A DNA stretch of 64,000 bases from an uncultured bacterium (GCA_947073545.1 CAMTMP010000009.1:1-64000), one strand, 5' to 3'. Numbered from the stretch's first letter, positions 1-8,796 are shown. The notes: generated by a model not told the origin, from the sequence alone. Program-made: numbers and translations.

Positions 1-51
1 TTTAGAACACAAAAGGGAAAATGCAATGGCTTTTTCTATCCGACTAGAAAT

Positions 52-93
52 GGTCAATTCTAAGCGACTCTGGGTGGCCAATTCTGCCCGACC
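52..93. repeat. Imperfect tandem 17-mers, possible IS21-type transposon end
   Basis: Two related 17-mers lie 24 bp apart: ggtcaattctaagcgac at 52-68 and ggccaattctgcccgac at 76-92. Iterated 'GGTCAATTCT' units of this kind are, from memory, typical of the multiple transposase-binding sites at the ends of IS21-family elements. No transposase gene is inside the window, so the body of the element would have to lie to the left. The assignment is an inference. Confidence 0.35.
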
Positions 94-303
94 CTAACAT
101 CATAAAAATCGCCCTCCCTATTGCCATTATAAGGTATATGGCAATAAGAATAAAGAATGCAATAAGTGCTAAAAAGCAAATATCCGTTGCGCGCTGTTTT
201 ACAGTTTTTCAAAAGCAATTTCCAGAATAAAGGATTGCCTGACAGGAAGGAATGTGAGAAAATGGAAACGGAAAAAAACGATTGTGCGAAGGAGGAACTC
301 AGT

Positions 304-987
304 ATGCAGTACAGAATTATCGGAGACACGATGCCGGCAGTGGAGATTTTGTTTGATGCGCCGGGAGAGTCCATGTACACCCAGTCGGGCGGTATGGCTT
401 GGATGACGGAGGGCATTTCCATGGATTCCAACATGAAGGGTGGTCTGGGAAAGAGCATTGGCCGGATGTTTTCGGGAGAATCTCTCTTTATGGCAACTTA
501 TAAAGCGGAGCGCGCGGGCAGTATGGTGGCTTTTGCCTCAACCGTGGCCGGGGAGGTACTTCCCATTGATGTGGGGGCAAGCGGTGGTATGATCTGTCAG
601 AAAGGCGCGTTTCTCTGTGCACAGGAGACGGTGCATCTGAACGTAACTCTGACCAAGAAGCTGTCTGCAGGGCTGTTCGGCGGGGAAGGATTTATCCTGC
701 AGGATATCAGCGGAACCGGAATGGTATTTCTGGAGATTGACGGCAATAAAGTAGAGAAAAATCTGGCGCCCGGAGAGGTTCTCAAAGTAGATACAGGAAA
801 TGTGGTTGCTTTCGAGCGGAGCGTCAGCTATGAGATTGAGACCGTGAAGGGGATTAAGAACATTCTTTTAGGCGGAGAGGGTCTGTTTTTGACAAAGCTC
901 ACAGGGCCGGGGAAGGTGATCCTCCAGACGCAGAACTTTAATGAGTTTGCGGGGCGGATTATCAGGATGGTGCCGTCGTCGAGGTAG
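304..987 (+). CDS. AIM24 / TIGR00266 family protein
   Basis: This is a 227-residue beta-rich protein of the AIM24 (TIGR00266) family. Its N-terminus is MQYRIIGDTMPAVEI, followed by the family-typical 'YTQSGGMAWM' segment and repeated Gly-rich strands such as 'GGEGFILQDISGTG'. Bacterial members have no established biochemical role; the fold resembles tryptophan RNA-binding attenuator protein-like beta structures. I chose ATG 304 because a GGAGG site lies at 291-295. The frame stays open upstream to 166, but that extension looks unlike the family. The gene stands alone and is followed by a strong hairpin terminator. It has no signal peptide or membrane segment. The family call is confident and the function is unknown. 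Confidence 0.85.
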   Translation: MQYRIIGDTMPAVEILFDAPGESMYTQSGGMAWMTEGISMDSNMKGGLGKSIGRMFSGESLFMATYKAERAGSMVAFASTVAGEVLPIDVGASGGMICQKGAFLCAQETVHLNVTLTKKLSAGLFGGEGFILQDISGTGMVFLEIDGNKVEKNLAPGEVLKVDTGNVVAFERSVSYEIETVKGIKNILLGGEGLFLTKLTGPGKVILQTQNFNEFAGRIIRMVPSSR

Positions 988-1030
988 AAGATTTTATAAT
1001 AGAAAAGTGATTGGAAGAGGGTTGTGGAAG

Positions 1031-1066
1031 GCTGAAAAATGTGATAAAAGCATTTTTCAGCTTTTT
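1031..1066 (+). terminator. Rho-independent terminator after the AIM24 gene
   Basis: An 11-bp perfect stem (gctgaaaaatg at 1031-1041, catttttcagc at 1051-1061) with a 9-nt loop is followed by a short T-run. It sits 44 bp after the AIM24-family stop codon. Confidence 0.8.
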
Positions 1067-1184
1067 ATATGAACGTGTTTTGTTGGCATGTATTGTATAA
1101 AATTGCTTTCTAAATTGAAATATAATTCGGTTTAATCGCAGGAAAAGGGGAGGAAATATTTCTTGAAACAAAAGTTATTACAGC

Positions 1185-1609
1185 ATGTTAGGGATTGATA
1201 AGGCCGCAGATGAAATTATGGGAGAGATTAACGAATATATGGAGCCTGTGTTTGAAGATATTTGCAGACAATATTTAATCAGACGTGCCAAGACCGGAAC
1301 GCTTCTTTTATTCCGTATACCATTGGCAAGTGGTGGGGAAATAACCCGGTCATTAAGGCGCAGGATGATGTGGATTTACTCGCGCTAGACCGGAAAGGGG
1401 AGAGGGGGATCTTTGTGGAATGCAAGTTCCGGAACAGGCCGATGGCATTGGAGGAATATGATGATCTGGTGACGGCAGCGGAGGCATTTCCAGACGTGAA
1501 GGAGAAGATGTTTTTGTTTATCAGTAAGAGTGGGTTTACGGAAGCGGTGAAGAGGAGGGCTGAAAAAGAGGGGGCGGAACTGGTTGAGGCAGGGGAGCTG
1601 TATGGGTGA
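1185..1609 (+). pseudogene. C-terminal remnant of an archaeal-type ATPase (DUF234 domain), frameshifted
   Basis: Two overlapping reading frames join into one protein tail. The first (from 1185) reads MEPVFEDICRQYLIRRAK. The second (to 1609) continues with SFIPYTIGKWWGNNPVIKAQ and then 'DDVDLLALDRKGERGIFVECKF'-like residues, a PD-(D/E)XK-like core with D...E-C-K. This matches the C-terminal DUF234 part of the archaeal-type AAA ATPases common in Clostridia. The P-loop ATPase half is absent and the frame is lost around 1295-1312; one missing base in the cttcttttattcc stretch would restore it. Truncation plus frameshift make it a pseudogene. It lies in a short decayed zone before the defence island. 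Confidence 0.6.
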
Positions 1610-1741
1610 GAGGATAACGGCGGCCTTTTGGCCCGAATGTTGTAATAATAGGATATTTGGTCTATAATATTTTTATGATTTTATCAATACAGTATGCCAT
1701 TTTAAAGGATATACATTGTATGGCGGAAGGGGAAAGGCTGT

Positions 1742-2076
1742 ATGTGTGAGGAAAAGATAAGGGCGGTCGTGACACAGTTTGCAAAAGAAGCGGAGAAAAT
1801 ATATGGAGCAGTTTTGCGGGCTGTGATTTTGTATGGTTCCTTTGCACGGGGGATTTTGCAGACGATAGTGATATCGACATTATGGTTTTGCTGGATGTTG
1901 GGCAGGATGAGATCGGGATAGCAAGGAAGAAAATTTTAGATGTTTCAGATCAGATCGATTTGAAGTATGATGTAGTTTTAGCGCCGGTGATTCAGAGCTG
2001 GCGGTTATATAATCAGTATATGGCAGTGTCGTGCTTTTATCAGAATGTGCAGAAAGAAGGTATTAAGTTTGCTTGA
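1742..2076 (+). pseudogene. MntA-like nucleotidyltransferase, frameshifted in a G-run
   Basis: The frame from ATG 1742 begins MCEEKIRAVVTQFAKEAEK and reaches VILYGSFARG. A break follows, and the adjacent frame continues with DFADDSDIDIMVLLDVGQ and ends at 2076. Joined, this is a roughly 110-residue MNT-type minimal nucleotidyltransferase with the signature G-S-x-A-R-G then S-D-I-D-I. The break lies in a run of five G at about 1848-1852; six would restore the frame. MNT proteins usually act as antitoxins that AMPylate a HEPN toxin partner, and a HEPN-like remnant overlaps the stop codon here. It could be a true decayed gene, a phase-variable G-tract, or a base-calling error. Confidence 0.65.
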
Positions 2077-2173
2077 ATATAAAGAATTACAAAAAGATTA
2101 TGCAAAATAAAGACTTGATAAATTGAGGGAAGATTTGGATTATTTTACCAGAGTAGTTGATAATATGGTATGA
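2069..2173 (+). pseudogene. Possible HEPN toxin N-terminal remnant
   Basis: Starting from TTG 2069, overlapping the nucleotidyltransferase stop, the frame reads MLEYKELQKDYAK, a stop at 2108-2110, then RLDKLREDLDYFTRVVDNMV and a second stop. The 'Y-x-K-(Y)RLDKxxEDLD' pattern resembles the first helix of HEPN partners of MNT antitoxins. Only about 34 residues remain. The identification rests on a short pattern and on position next to an MNT gene, so it is tentative. Confidence 0.35.
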
Positions 2174-2187
2174 TGTTAATATATAAA
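2157..2187 (+). promoter_or_regulatory. Candidate promoter of the left defence operon
   Basis: TTGATA at 2157-2162 is followed by an AT-rich stretch with -10-like hexamers (ATATAA at 2181-2186, 18-bp spacing). It precedes the AGGAG ribosome site at 2192-2196 of the first defence gene. Such hexamers are common in AT-rich DNA, so this is a weak call. Confidence 0.3.
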
Positions 2188-2207
2188 AAATAGGAGCGAA
2201 AAATAAT

Positions 2208-3563
2208 ATGAATAATTTATTAGTAAATTCTTCTCCGTCAAAAGAGTTTTTCCTAAATATGATTACGAAAGACGTGACTGTTGAGAGTAGCATTTTAGAT
2301 TTGATTGATAATTCAATAGATGCTTATAAGAGAGAAAGAGAAAAAACAAAACAGGGAATTATTGAAATTTCATATAGTATTGCTGATGATTTTTTTTCAA
2401 TCAATGATAACTGCGGAGGGATGTCCAAGGAAATTGCGGTTAATAAAGCATTTAGATTTGGAAATGAAAGAAATCGTGATGCCGGTACGTTAGGAATGTA
2501 TGGAATCGGTATGAAAAGATCGATTTTTAAAATCGGTTCCAATTTTGTTGTAGAGAGTAAGACAGATACAGATTCCTACAAGGTATATATGAATCGTGAT
2601 GAATGGATGACTCTTAAGGATGAAAAAACCAATGATGACATTTGGAAATTTCATTTGGATGATGTTGACTTGAGTTTTGATAATGGAGTTCACATTAAAA
2701 TAGAAAAGCTTAGCGATTCATTAAAAACGTATTTAAAAATGCGAAATAATGTGGAGACGTTAAGAGAAAAAGTCAGGAATGCATATAGAGAACTGTTGGG
2801 AAATGGTGTTGTTATATCTATTAATGGTGAGAAAATACATTATTCAAGTGAGACATTATATATGGCAAGCTTTTTGAAGCCGTATGTAAACACTTATAAT
2901 ATTGGGAGAAACAATGAAATTGCAATTAAGATAATTGCGGGAGTAGGGGATCCATCGCCAAAAGATGCAGGGTGGGATATTATTTGTAACGGACGTGCTG
3001 TGATTCAAAAGGATCGGACAGAACTGACGGGGTGGGAATCATCATATGATTTGGAAGAAGAAAATGGTGTAGATGAAGCCTTTCAGGGGAAAATCATACC
3101 GGCTTTTCATAATGATTTTGCAAGATTTAGGGGATATGTGTATATTGATTGTGACGATCCGAATCAATTGCCACTTAATACAACTAAGGATAGTATAGAT
3201 CAGCAACATTTTGTATATCAATTTATATTTCAGGAAATGCGAAATGCAATGCGTTATATTTTGCCTAAATTGCGAAGATTACAAGAAACCATTAGAGATT
3301 GCAAAAAGGAATCAAAGATTCCTCCAAATGAGAAATTTCAAGAACAAAAGGTGACGGCTTACCTTGCTTCTGAAAAAACGGAATTTAAGCTTGAATTGAG
3401 TGAATATCATGCAACGGAAAAAGCAATAAGAATTCCTCTGTCACTGGATGAAAAAACAGTCAAAGAGTGGAAGATATATTTTCAGGCAGAAACAAATAAA
3501 GCTCTGGGTGAAGAAATTAAAAAGTTTGTACAAGAGAGGCTGATTACAGATGAACAGTTATGA
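2208..3563 (+). CDS. GHKL-type ATPase (HATPase_c superfamily), first gene of the left defence operon
   Basis: This is a 451-residue protein with a GHKL ATP-binding fold at its N-terminus. Visible motifs are the N-box 'LDLIDNSIDAY' near residues 28-38, the G1 box 'DNCGGM' near 64-69, and the G2-like 'GMYGIGMKRS' near 95-104. This arrangement resembles MORC/Hsp90/MutL-type ATPases more than sensor kinases, because there is no HisKA or sensor domain. A middle region carries 'CNGRAVIQKDRTELTGWES', similar to the transducer part of such ATPases. RBS AGGAG lies at 2192-2196. It overlaps the next gene by 14 bp, so the two products probably work together. GHKL ATPases of this type are seen in defence islands, probably as conformational clamps. 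The specific role here is unknown. Confidence 0.75.
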   Translation: MNNLLVNSSPSKEFFLNMITKDVTVESSILDLIDNSIDAYKREREKTKQGIIEISYSIADDFFSINDNCGGMSKEIAVNKAFRFGNERNRDAGTLGMYGIGMKRSIFKIGSNFVVESKTDTDSYKVYMNRDEWMTLKDEKTNDDIWKFHLDDVDLSFDNGVHIKIEKLSDSLKTYLKMRNNVETLREKVRNAYRELLGNGVVISINGEKIHYSSETLYMASFLKPYVNTYNIGRNNEIAIKIIAGVGDPSPKDAGWDIICNGRAVIQKDRTELTGWESSYDLEEENGVDEAFQGKIIPAFHNDFARFRGYVYIDCDDPNQLPLNTTKDSIDQQHFVYQFIFQEMRNAMRYILPKLRRLQETIRDCKKESKIPPNEKFQEQKVTAYLASEKTEFKLELSEYHATEKAIRIPLSLDEKTVKEWKIYFQAETNKALGEEIKKFVQERLITDEQL

Positions 3564-4509
3564 GAAAATAAATTATAAGTTACGACCACAGAAAAGAATT
3601 GAAAGAGCTTTAATTGCACAGTTAATTAATAATTTCCAGCATATTATTGGAGAGAAAATAAATTATATTGGAATGGGATCTCTCTTTTATGCTGATTTTG
3701 TATATTTTAATCGTTATTGTGATTTAAATGAAATGATCAGCATTGAAATGATGGAAGATGAGTTTGGGATTTATGATGAAAAGAAAGAAACGAGGTTTAG
3801 GAACAATAAGCCGCTTGAATCGATCCAGTTGATTCCGAAAGCGGTATCGAAGGCAATTGATGATTTACCATTTGAGCAATCAAATTTTGTTTGGCTTGAT
3901 TATGATGGTTCTTTTGAGCCCGCAATCATTAGTGATGTTGAAGAGATAGTTAAAAGGACGAAGAAATCATCAATTATTGCTGTTTCATATAATGATCGTA
4001 TTCCAAAACAATATAAATCGAATCAGGAGTTTTATATTGAAAAATGTAAGAAAGAATATAGTGAATTTGTTTTGGAAGGAGTAGATCATAACTTTACATC
4101 AAAGGGTTACGCAAGAATAGCATCTGGAATTTGTGAAAAGTATTTAGAAGACCAGATGGATTTTTATAACAACGTTAATGGAACTAATTTTGTACTGAAA
4201 AAATTGAGTAAAGTTGAGTATAAGGATGGCGAAAAAATGAATACGATTATTTGGGTGCTGCTGGATGAAGATCAGCCTTATGCACAGTCTTTTGAGCAAC
4301 AAATATCTGATTCGGAAATATATGGGGAATTGAATCTTAAAATGGAGATATTGACGTTGTTTGAAAAGCAGTTACTTGACAGAAAGCCGTCTGCAGATCG
4401 AAAAGACAGAAAAAGGACGGCTGAAGAGCTGGGATTAGAGATCGAGACAGTTGAGCAGTATTATAAATATGCAAAATATATTCCGGAGTATACGGAGATC
4501 ATTGTTTAA
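3550..4509 (+). CDS. Rossmann methyltransferase-like protein of defence islands
   Basis: This 319-residue protein has no named family I can assign with certainty. The N-terminal half reads like a class I Rossmann methyltransferase: 'INYIGMGSLFYADFVYF' could be the motif I loop, 'MISIEMMEDE' supplies an acidic strand end where SAM ribose would bind, and 'FVWLDYDG' resembles motif IV. No DPPY/NPPY motif is present, so a classical adenine methyltransferase is unlikely. The last 35 residues ('RTAEELGLEIETVEQYYKYA') look like a helix-turn-helix. It starts inside the preceding GHKL ATPase gene, so translation is probably coupled. It might modify nucleic acid or a small molecule, or be an inactive methyltransferase fold. 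NCBI lists phosphorothioation-associated putative methyltransferases, but I cannot confirm membership. Confidence 0.55.
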   Translation: MNSYEKINYKLRPQKRIERALIAQLINNFQHIIGEKINYIGMGSLFYADFVYFNRYCDLNEMISIEMMEDEFGIYDEKKETRFRNNKPLESIQLIPKAVSKAIDDLPFEQSNFVWLDYDGSFEPAIISDVEEIVKRTKKSSIIAVSYNDRIPKQYKSNQEFYIEKCKKEYSEFVLEGVDHNFTSKGYARIASGICEKYLEDQMDFYNNVNGTNFVLKKLSKVEYKDGEKMNTIIWVLLDEDQPYAQSFEQQISDSEIYGELNLKMEILTLFEKQLLDRKPSADRKDRKRTAEELGLEIETVEQYYKYAKYIPEYTEIIV

Positions 4510-4591
4510 AACATACATATGAGATGTATATTTATAGAATGATAGCTATTATTAAGTGTTTCCAGCAAGATGCGAAAGGCTAATTCTGAAG

Positions 4592-6652
4592 ATGACATTA
4601 AAAGATTTATCATTAAAAATTAGTTATAGGAGTAAAGGACCTGGTAATATACTTGATGAACTTTTAATTCCCGGGTTAAGATGCTCAAAAATATATAAAA
4701 GAAGTGTTGGCTATTTTTCTTCCGGTGTATTCGATCTTATCGGTGAGGGATTAACTGAGTTGGCTCAAAATGATGGTGAAATAAGGCTGATCTGTAATCC
4801 TGAGTTAAGCAATGAAGATATTGAAGGAATCAGGTTAGGGTATCATTTGAAGGAAATTATAATTCGAAATAAATTTGAGGAGGATTTGGAGAATTCCTTA
4901 AAAGCAATTGATGACAATAATTTGAAACTTCTTATTGAATTAATTGGACATGGGAAAATGAATGTATTAGTAGTTGATTTGGAGGATGAATTAGGCATAT
5001 ATCATGATAAAATTGGATTGCTGGTGGATTATGACAATAATAAGGTGCTTTTTGTAGGTTCTCCCAATGAGTCGATAGGGGGTTATAGAAATAACTATGA
5101 AAAAATTCGTGTGTCAATGAGCTGGAAAGTGGGAGATGATGAGCGAATTCAAGATGACGAAAAGGAGTTTGACGATATATGGGATGGATTAAATGAATAT
5201 GTTATGCGTATTGATTATACACAATTGGTTTTATCTCGGTTGGAAAAGGAAAGAGTGAATAGAGGCCGGGTGAGACAACCCGAAACAGGAGTTAAACTTC
5301 GCGAATATCAAAAGGCAGCGATTAGTGCATGGGAGAATAATGGTTATCATGGCTTTTATGTAATGGCCACTGGAACAGGGAAAACTTGGACGGCTATTTA
5401 TTCTGCATTAAAAATTATTGAACAAGAAGATATTCTGCTTGTAATCTGCGCTCCATATAAGCACCTTGTCAGACAATGGTATGAGGATGTACATAATGTT
5501 TTGCCTGACAGTAATATAATTATGGTTTCCAGTGAAAACAAAAGTTGGGAAGAAGAATTTCTAAATGCTGTCTATAATTCTAATTATAATAGCAGCGGAA
5601 CAATTATCGTGATATCTACGATCGTATCTTTTGGTTTGCAAAGATTTGAGCGAATCGTTAACAAATCGAAAATGAATAAAATGCTGATTGTTGATGAAGC
5701 TCATCGGTTTAAAAACAGAGAAAGTAAATTAAATGAATTGTATTCATATATGCTTGGTCTGAGTGCAACACCTTCCAATAAGAAAAGTGATGAATATGGT
5801 GAAGCATTAATGAATTTCTTCGGAGGACAAGTATATAATTTGCCGATAGAATATGCAATTGAGAAAAATTATTTAGTTCATTATAATTATCATCCAATTT
5901 TTGTATATGCAACCGAACAAGAGGAAAAAGATTTTGAGAGATATACACGCTTAATGGTTTCTTGTTTTAGAAATGGAAAGTGTTTTGATCTTGAAAGTCT
6001 TTCCAGACATAAGCGGTCACGGTTAAGAGTTATATCAATGGCAGAGGAAAAGATTTCAAACATGAAATGGATTTTAAGCCAGGTTCAGGAGTCAGACCAT
6101 TTTATTGTATACTGTGGGGATGGCAAACTATTTGATAGTAACTCTGGAGAGGAAATAAGACATATTCAATATGTCAAGGAAATATTGTATGAACTCGGAT
6201 ATAAATCCAGTCAGTTTACAGCGCAGGAAGATATGAAAACTAGAATGCAGTTGGTGGAAGCATTCAATAAGGGGCATATAGATTCGATGGTGGCAATTAG
6301 ATGTCTGGATGAGGGGATTAATATTCCGTCAATTAAAGGAGCTCTAATTTTGTCAAGTAACGATGATTATAGAGAATTTGTACAACGGCGAGGGAGAATT
6401 TTAAGAACATATACTGATGAAATGTCTGGGGAAGAGAAGCAGATCGCAAATATATATGATGTGATTGTTCTTCCGAGTGATCATTTGCATAATTTTGCTT
6501 TGATTGAATTGAGAAGATTTTTTGAGTATCTTAGTCTTGCAGAAAATAAGCAAGAGTATATGGAAACTTTAGAAGAACTATGTACCAGATATGGTGTTGA
6601 GCAAGAAGAGCTTATGGAATTGGATGAGAATGAGGAGGATCTGGATGAATAG
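4592..6652 (+). CDS. PLD-domain DEAD/DEAH helicase fusion, candidate phosphorothioation-system restriction enzyme
   Basis: This is a 686-residue superfamily 2 helicase with an N-terminal phospholipase-D-like nuclease domain. The PLD half shows 'YHDKIGL' (His138, Lys140) and 'GSPNES' (Asn159), an HxK...N half-site like those of PLD nucleases that dimerise. The helicase half shows Walker A 'TGTGKT' near 261-266, 'VDEAHRF' (DEAH at 368-371), 'LSATPS', and motif VI 'QRRGRILR'. This architecture fits the COG1061-type proteins linked by profile to dnd clusters as candidate restriction enzymes (TIGR04095, from memory). I chose ATG 4592 although the frame is open from GTG 4556; neither start has a strong ribosome site. 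It overlaps the next small gene by 8 bp. It is the best candidate effector of the left operon. Confidence 0.75.
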   Translation: MTLKDLSLKISYRSKGPGNILDELLIPGLRCSKIYKRSVGYFSSGVFDLIGEGLTELAQNDGEIRLICNPELSNEDIEGIRLGYHLKEIIIRNKFEEDLENSLKAIDDNNLKLLIELIGHGKMNVLVVDLEDELGIYHDKIGLLVDYDNNKVLFVGSPNESIGGYRNNYEKIRVSMSWKVGDDERIQDDEKEFDDIWDGLNEYVMRIDYTQLVLSRLEKERVNRGRVRQPETGVKLREYQKAAISAWENNGYHGFYVMATGTGKTWTAIYSALKIIEQEDILLVICAPYKHLVRQWYEDVHNVLPDSNIIMVSSENKSWEEEFLNAVYNSNYNSSGTIIVISTIVSFGLQRFERIVNKSKMNKMLIVDEAHRFKNRESKLNELYSYMLGLSATPSNKKSDEYGEALMNFFGGQVYNLPIEYAIEKNYLVHYNYHPIFVYATEQEEKDFERYTRLMVSCFRNGKCFDLESLSRHKRSRLRVISMAEEKISNMKWILSQVQESDHFIVYCGDGKLFDSNSGEEIRHIQYVKEILYELGYKSSQFTAQEDMKTRMQLVEAFNKGHIDSMVAIRCLDEGINIPSIKGALILSSNDDYREFVQRRGRILRTYTDEMSGEEKQIANIYDVIVLPSDHLHNFALIELRRFFEYLSLAENKQEYMETLEELCTRYGVEQEELMELDENEEDLDE

Positions 6653-6824
6653 ACTTACAGATGATGAAATGGTGAGTAAAATCATTGAGATAGAGAAGAA
6701 TGCGTCGAGGAAAAAGATGTTTGCTGAAGCAGGCGGGGGATTTAAAGTTTCTGCTATGAAAATAAATTCTGATGCAATTGACAGTATACTTAAGTTGCTT
6801 GAGGAGGAGTTGAATGAAAATTAA
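6645..6824 (+). CDS. Small protein (59 aa) coupled between helicase and SMC genes
   Basis: MNRLTDDEMVSKIIEIEKN begins at ATG 6645, with GAGGAGG just upstream inside the helicase gene and a start that overlaps the helicase stop by 8 bp. The stop overlaps the next gene by 11 bp. The protein is charged and predicted helical, with a Gly-rich hinge 'FAEAGGGFKV' in the middle and an acidic C-terminus. No family is recognised. The double overlap suggests tight stoichiometric coupling, as for a small subunit or adaptor between the helicase and the SMC ATPase. An open frame extends upstream to 6591, but the ribosome site favours 6645. Confidence 0.7.
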   Translation: MNRLTDDEMVSKIIEIEKNASRKKMFAEAGGGFKVSAMKINSDAIDSILKLLEEELNEN

Positions 6825-8796
6825 ATCAATTGAATATCAAAATTTTCGTAATTTTGAGAAACGTGGAAAGATTTATTTTGATACAGATGGGAAAATTACG
6901 ATTGTATATGGAACAAACGGAGATGGTAAAACGACACTTCATCAATTGTTTCAATGGATTCTTTATGGACGGGTCAATTTTAACAGAACAACAAGTGGAA
7001 ATAAACTTTATAATTTGGATGCTGGCGAGAGGTTAAGTATAGGATCTTTTTTTAAAACATATGGAAAAATTGAATTTGAACATAGTGGGGAAGAATATGA
7101 GGTTTGCAGAGAATGGTGTTATTATAAACAAAGTAATGGAAATATATCAAGAAAAACAGAAAATGATGATTTTTCGATATATAAGTGTGATGAGAATAAA
7201 GATTGGAGACGATTAGAGAATCCCGGTATCATTATTAATGAGGTTCTTCCGGGTGGCTTATCATCCTATTTCTTTTTTGATGGAGAGACAATGATAGCAG
7301 ATTTAAAAATGACAGGGAGTGAATCAGCTAAATCATTGAAATCGGCTCTTTTTACAATTTTAGAACTTGAGTTATACGAATATGCTTTAAGGGATTTGGG
7401 ATCAAAAACGCAATCTCAAACAGTTCTGGGAAATTTATTTAGTAAAAGTATAAAAGCACGTGAGAGAGCAACTACGGAAAAAGAGAGTCAAGACTTACTT
7501 AGAGAAATTAGAATATTGAATAGTAGGATAGATAAAATAAACGATGAACTTGTAGTAAAGAACGAAAAAATAAAACAAAATAGCGAACAAATAAAAAGCC
7601 TGTCGGAACGTATTGGTTTAAATAAATCTAATAAGGAATTAGATAATGAAAGAAAAAAATTGAATGAGAGAATTGCAAAAAAGAAATTAATGATTAAGGA
7701 TGAACAAATGCGATTTGGCAATGAAGCAGCGAATAATATGTCCTATTTATTAATTGCAAAAGTTGCAAATGAAGCTGATCAAAGATTGTGCTTGGAAGTA
7801 CAAGAAGAGGAAAAGAATGTAATTCCTGGGTTGACAAAGGAATTATTGAATAACTTGTTAAATGAGGAATATTGTATTTGCGGGAACCCATTGTGTGAAC
7901 ATGAGCATGCTGCGCTGGAAAAATGGAAAACATATTTCCCACCGACATCTTATAAGGCAACATATAATCGATTCAGCCACAGTATGACAAAGTATTCTGG
8001 TAGTTATACTGGCAATCGCTTATTGGAGTATTTTCAGAGAATTATTGGGTATAAAAACGAAATTCGAGATTTAAATACAGATATTCAAGAACTTGACAAA
8101 AAGCTGAAAAAGAATGAGGATGTAGATTTTTATATTGATAAACGCGCTCAACTTGAAAAAGAGAATGAGAAATTAATTGAGGAAATAGAGGATGATAAAA
8201 AGCAGCAAGGTGATTTGGAGCACAAATTATATATTAGGGAGAGAAGGGCTAAGACAAATAATAATGCGAGCAGCGAGGCATTGGAATACGAAGAAAAATA
8301 TGAATATATGCTTAAAATAAAAGAAGCAATTAAGGATAAATTAAAAAGAGAGACAGAAGACTATACGCATAGGCTTGAAAATGAAATTGAAAAATTAGTA
8401 GATGCCATGTTGACAAGCGAACGAAAAGTAACGCTTAATGATGATTTTCAGTTGAAAGTGTGTGATAGTCACGGTGACGAATCAAAATCGGAAGGGCAGT
8501 TTGCAGTGATTTCGTTTGCGTATATAGGTGGCGTTTTAAAAGTGCTCAGCAATTTTAAGCATTTTAAGGAGAAAGAATATCCTCTTATTTTGGACGGGCC
8601 GTTTTCTAAATTGGATTCTGAGCAGAAAGCCAATATTCTTAATACGATACCAGAATATGTTCCGCAGGTTATTATTTTTTCAAAAGATCCGTTATTTAAG
8701 GATATTAAAGAAGAAAAAATAGGAAAAGTTTGGACCATACAAAGTAATGCTGAGAAAAACAATGCAACGATAGAGGAGGGGTATCTATGGAAGTAA
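6814..8796 (+). CDS. DndD-like SMC/Rad50-type ATPase with zinc-hook-like motif
   Basis: This is a 660-residue SMC-family ATPase. Walker A 'GTNGDGKTT' lies near residue 33, 'YFFFDGE' (a hallmark also of DndD) near 151-157, a long coiled coil spans about 210-560, an ABC-signature-like 'SEGQFAVISFAY' lies near 555-566, and Walker B 'LILDGPFSKLD' near 590-600. At the coiled-coil apex 'CICGNPLC' (Cys354, Cys356, Cys361) resembles a Rad50-style zinc hook. The protein is clearly a paralogue of the DndD encoded at 12077-14023, which lacks such cysteines. It overlaps both neighbours (11 bp and 10 bp). A role in DNA scanning or in loading the helicase-nuclease is inferred from context only. Confidence 0.8.
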   Translation: MKIKSIEYQNFRNFEKRGKIYFDTDGKITIVYGTNGDGKTTLHQLFQWILYGRVNFNRTTSGNKLYNLDAGERLSIGSFFKTYGKIEFEHSGEEYEVCREWCYYKQSNGNISRKTENDDFSIYKCDENKDWRRLENPGIIINEVLPGGLSSYFFFDGETMIADLKMTGSESAKSLKSALFTILELELYEYALRDLGSKTQSQTVLGNLFSKSIKARERATTEKESQDLLREIRILNSRIDKINDELVVKNEKIKQNSEQIKSLSERIGLNKSNKELDNERKKLNERIAKKKLMIKDEQMRFGNEAANNMSYLLIAKVANEADQRLCLEVQEEEKNVIPGLTKELLNNLLNEEYCICGNPLCEHEHAALEKWKTYFPPTSYKATYNRFSHSMTKYSGSYTGNRLLEYFQRIIGYKNEIRDLNTDIQELDKKLKKNEDVDFYIDKRAQLEKENEKLIEEIEDDKKQQGDLEHKLYIRERRAKTNNNASSEALEYEEKYEYMLKIKEAIKDKLKRETEDYTHRLENEIEKLVDAMLTSERKVTLNDDFQLKVCDSHGDESKSEGQFAVISFAYIGGVLKVLSNFKHFKEKEYPLILDGPFSKLDSEQKANILNTIPEYVPQVIIFSKDPLFKDIKEEKIGKVWTIQSNAEKNNATIEEGYLWK

